From NCBI RefSeq assembly GCF_900101675.1, contig NZ_FNKG01000003.1:483598-547597 (forward strand): a stretch of 64,000 nucleotides of DNA, given 5' to 3'. This DNA is from Curtobacterium sp. UNCCL20. Its GTDB lineage: Bacteria; Actinomycetota; Actinomycetes; Actinomycetales; Microbacteriaceae. This document shows positions 61,677 to 64,000 of the stretch, piece by piece (the stretch's first letter is position 1; each line of letters opens with the position of its first letter). A program made the position numbers and the translations under genes. The notes under the pieces were generated by a model, which saw only the letters and a program-made list of their open reading frames with translations, made no database searches and was not told where the DNA came from.

Positions 61677-63118
61677 CGCGCGGGACGCCGGCGGTGGTCT
61701 CGAGCGCTCCGGCAGCCACCGGTCGGCGCGCTACGGCCGCACCCCGACGCCTCCGCATCGCCGTCGTCGGGGACACCCTGCTCGACGTCGACGTCTCGGG
61801 GACCAGCGAACGACTGAGCCCGGACGCCCCCGTCCCCGTCGTCGACGTCCGCACCGACGACCGTCGAGCCGGCGGTGCCGGTCTCGTCGCGACGATGCTC
61901 GGCCGCGACGGCCACGAGGTCACCCTCGTCACGGTGCTCTCCGACGACGCCCACGCCGCCGAGATCCGCGACCTGCTCCCCGACGTCACCGTCGTGGCCG
62001 GACCGTCCGGCGTGGCCACGCCGGTGAAGACCCGCGTCCGGGTCGCCGACCACGCGCTCGTCCGTATCGACGAGGGGTGCGCCACCCCGCCCGTCCCCGA
62101 CGTCACCGACGCCATGACCGCCGCACTCGAGGACGTCGACGCGATCGTCGTCGCCGACTACGGCCGCGGTGTCGCTGCCGCACCCGTCCTGCGCGAGGCC
62201 CTCGCCCACGCCGCCACCCGCATCCCCGTGGTCTGGGACCCGCACCCGAAGGGCGCCGTCCCCGTGCCGGGCATCACCGTCGCGACACCGAACGCCGCCG
62301 AGGCCCGACGCTTCAGCGAGGCCACCGGCGAGGGTGTCCCCTTCGCCACCGAGGCCGCGGCAGCGCTCGTCGACGCCTGGCAGGTCGGCGCGGTCGCCGT
62401 CACGCTCGGCGACCGCGGTGCCCTCGTCGCCAGCACCCGGGAGGGCAACCGCTTCGTCCCGGCGCCCTCGGTGACCGCGGGTGACCCCTGCGGTGCCGGT
62501 GACCGACTCGCCGCCGGGGTCGCCGTGGCCCTCGCCCACGGCGCCGATGTGGCCGAGGCGGTCAGCGCCGGTGTGACCGCGGCGAGCGAGTACCTCGCCG
62601 CCGGTGGCGTCACCGCACTGTTCGCCGACGAGGGACCCGCACCGGTCCGCGTGCCCGGAGCCGACCGCGACGCGATGCGCGTCGTCCACGACGTCCGGAG
62701 CGCCGGCGGCACCGTCGTCGCCACCGGTGGCTGCTTCGACCTGTTGCACGCCGGGCACGCGCGCACCCTGTCAGCAACACGTGCGCTCGGCGACTGCCTG
62801 GTCGTCTGCCTGAACTCCGACGACTCGGTCCGCGCGCTGAAGGGACCCGACCGGCCGATCATGGGCCAGGACGACCGCGTCGAGCTCCTGCTCGCGCTCG
62901 ACTGCGTCGACGCCGTCGTCGTGTTCGACGAGCAGACGCCCGACGAGGCCCTCCGCCGGTTCCGCCCGGACGTCTGGGCGAAGGGCGGCGACTACACGGC
63001 GGCCGAGCTGCCCGAGACGGCCACGCTCGCCGAGTGGGGCGGCCGTGTCGTCACGGTGCCGTTCCACCCCGGCCGGTCGACGACCCGCCTGGCCGCGGCG
63101 CTCGAACACGTCGGCTGA
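61673..63118 (+). CDS. hldE: Bifunctional heptose-7-phosphate kinase/heptose-1-phosphate adenylyltransferase
   Basis: 481 residues, two domains. Residues 25-330 are a PfkB-type kinase: VVGDTLLDVDVSG and SPDAPVPVVDV match HldE, and the catalytic Asp is in DPCGAGDRLAAGV (the usual DTxGAGD, with changed flanks). Residues 345-475 are the nucleotidyltransferase with GGCFDLLHAGHARTL (HxGH) and the conserved ending WAKGGDYTAAELPET. Together they make heptose 1,7-bisphosphate and, after GmhB, ADP-heptose. Start GTG at 61673. No HldD epimerase gene accompanies it here. Confidence 0.93.
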   Translation: MTRGTPAVVSSAPAATGRRATAAPRRLRIAVVGDTLLDVDVSGTSERLSPDAPVPVVDVRTDDRRAGGAGLVATMLGRDGHEVTLVTVLSDDAHAAEIRDLLPDVTVVAGPSGVATPVKTRVRVADHALVRIDEGCATPPVPDVTDAMTAALEDVDAIVVADYGRGVAAAPVLREALAHAATRIPVVWDPHPKGAVPVPGITVATPNAAEARRFSEATGEGVPFATEAAAALVDAWQVGAVAVTLGDRGALVASTREGNRFVPAPSVTAGDPCGAGDRLAAGVAVALAHGADVAEAVSAGVTAASEYLAAGGVTALFADEGPAPVRVPGADRDAMRVVHDVRSAGGTVVATGGCFDLLHAGHARTLSATRALGDCLVVCLNSDDSVRALKGPDRPIMGQDDRVELLLALDCVDAVVVFDEQTPDEALRRFRPDVWAKGGDYTAAELPETATLAEWGGRVVTVPFHPGRSTTRLAAALEHVG

Positions 63119-63169
63119 CGGCGCGCCCCGCGCAGCCCACCACACCCCAGTCCCTACGGAAGGAAGTCC

Positions 63170-63874
63170 ATGCCCGTCCCCACCACCCCCATCGGCCGTG
63201 TCCTCGTCACCGGCGGCGCCTCCGGACTCGGCGCGGCGGTCGTCGCCGCCGTCACCGAGGCCGGCGGCACCCCGATCGTCCTCGACCTGCGGGTCGACGC
63301 CGTGCCGGACGGCCTCGACGCCGTCGCGGTCGACGTCACCGACACCGAGGCGACGGAGCGGGCGGTCCGCGAGGCGGCCGAACGGCACGGCGGCCTCGAC
63401 GCCGTCGTGACCGCGGCGGGCATCGACAAGCCGGCCCCGATCGGCGGCATCTCGTCCGGCGACTGGGAGCGCATCGTCGGTGTGAACCTGCTCGGCACCG
63501 CCGCGGTGGTGCGCGCCGCCCTGCCCGCCCTCGAGGCGACGCACGGCCGCGTCGTCACCATCTCCTCGTCACTCGCCCTCCGCGGTGTCGGCGACGGCAC
63601 CGCTTACTCGGCGTCGAAGTTCGGCGTCCGGGGGTTCTCGCAGGCGCTCGCGGCCGAGACCGGCGGTCGCGTCGGCGTCACCAACGTGATCCCGGCGGGG
63701 ATGCGCACGAACTTCTTCGCCGACCGCACCGAGCAGTACAAGCCGGGTCCGGACGCGCAGCTGATCGAGCCGGAGTACGTCGCGAACGCGATCCTGTTCG
63801 CGCTGTCGCAGCCAGCCGGGTGCGAGATCCGGGAGCTGTCGATCATGCCGGCGACGGAGCCCAGCTGGCCGTAG
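63170..63874 (+). CDS. Classical SDR family oxidoreductase
   Basis: 234 residues. VLVTGGASGLGAAVVAAVTE (nucleotide turn), TAAGIDKPAP, catalytic Ser in TISSSLALRG and YSASK carry the classical triad. It ends within the Rossmann domain with no C-terminal extension, so it is not an HldD-like extended SDR. Start ATG at 63170 after GGAAGG. It is the last gene of the rightward cluster, 51 bases after hldE, and may modify a sugar or simply be a neighbour. Confidence 0.88.
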   Translation: MPVPTTPIGRVLVTGGASGLGAAVVAAVTEAGGTPIVLDLRVDAVPDGLDAVAVDVTDTEATERAVREAAERHGGLDAVVTAAGIDKPAPIGGISSGDWERIVGVNLLGTAAVVRAALPALEATHGRVVTISSSLALRGVGDGTAYSASKFGVRGFSQALAAETGGRVGVTNVIPAGMRTNFFADRTEQYKPGPDAQLIEPEYVANAILFALSQPAGCEIRELSIMPATEPSWP

Positions 63875-63914
63875 GCGGGGTGGCGAACCGCGCACGGTGC
63901 GCGGTTGGTCGGGT

Positions 63915-63938
63915 GGTGCGGCGCTGCAGCGCCGCACC
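63915..63938. terminator. 24-bp perfect palindrome after the cluster
   Basis: GGTGCGGCGCTG followed by CAGCGCCGCACC, a perfect palindrome 41 bases after the SDR stop; likely a terminator. The 126 bases to the window edge also contain CGCACGGTGCG repeats (63888 and 63971) related to the array at 41087. Confidence 0.6.
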
Positions 63939-64000
63939 GGGCGCGGAACCGCGCACGGGGTCGCGAGGCGCGCACGGTGCGGCCGGGAGGCGCGGTGCCC

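Noticed and set aside
63170..63874. HldD, the ADP-heptose epimerase, completing the heptose pathway
   Set aside because: The protein is a 234-residue classical SDR; HldD is an extended SDR of over 300 residues with a different substrate domain.
1..64000. Mobile island or prophage
   Set aside because: No integrase, transposase, phage gene, tRNA end or composition break was seen; the codon use is uniform across the window.

Overview
The window is about 64 kb of very GC-rich DNA from an actinobacterium, most likely a member of the Microbacteriaceae (Curtobacterium-like). Evidence for this is the dense, largely operonic coding with GTG/TTG starts and several apparently leaderless genes, the actinobacterial ctaE-qcrC-qcrA-qcrB respiratory block with a diheme cytochrome c, the secD/secF/rel and ruvC-ruvA-ruvB/yebC/pdxS-pdxT/HIT/thrS block, an HspR-type HAIR box, and a LAXTG (sortase E type) surface protein. 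The genus is an inference. I see no rRNA, tRNA, transposase, integrase, prophage or CRISPR array.

Layout. 1-4.3 kb: start of a zinc alcohol dehydrogenase (cut by the window edge), a GNAT acetyltransferase, and a sugar-type ABC importer (lipoprotein plus two permeases, no ATPase). 4.4-8 kb: an SDR divergent from an XRE regulator, then a stand-alone beta-ketoacyl-ACP synthase divergent from a TetR regulator across a clear inverted-repeat operator. 8-13 kb: glycerol and dihydroxyacetone use, with dhaKLM (DhaM carries an HPr domain) divergent from glpF-glpK across two identical TGCACG inverted repeats. 13-18.5 kb: trpD divergent from ctaE-qcrCAB. 18.6-26.7 kb: metallophosphoesterase, Stealth-family sugar phosphotransferase, a membrane protein/SGNH esterase/NAD(P)-binding protein operon, deoC, a ROK protein and an AbiEi-like protein. 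26.8-40.9 kb, all leftward: thrS, HIT, pdxS, pdxT, yebC, ruvC, ruvA, ruvB, yajC, secD, secF, rhodanese, rel, with apt just upstream. 41-49 kb: two small ORFs, a ClpC-type chaperone under a HAIR box, YbaK deacylase, a YidC paralogue and an MFS transporter. 49.6-55.7 kb: sortase-anchored surface protein, NUDIX, alpha/beta hydrolase, universal stress protein, secreted SGNH hydrolase and PRC-barrel protein. 55.8-63.9 kb: an ADP-heptose and glycosyltransferase cluster.

The most distinctive system is that last cluster. GmhB, GmhA and a bifunctional HldE make a complete predicted route from sedoheptulose 7-phosphate to ADP-D-glycero-beta-D-manno-heptose in a Gram-positive organism that has no LPS. 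They are coupled by 4-base overlaps to two GT9 (heptosyltransferase-family) enzymes, a GT4 enzyme and a further glycosyltransferase. No HldD epimerase is present here. The acceptor is unknown.

The window also carries several repeat systems: a 55-bp palindrome in three copies, always between convergent genes; a dispersed CTGGAGGC/GCCTCCAG motif that forms hairpins both between and inside genes; tandem duplications of gene 3' ends (rel, pdxT, MFS); and a 24-25 bp tandem array beside apt. At least eight genes start 6-7 bases after a TANNNT-like -10 hexamer, which suggests leaderless mRNAs.
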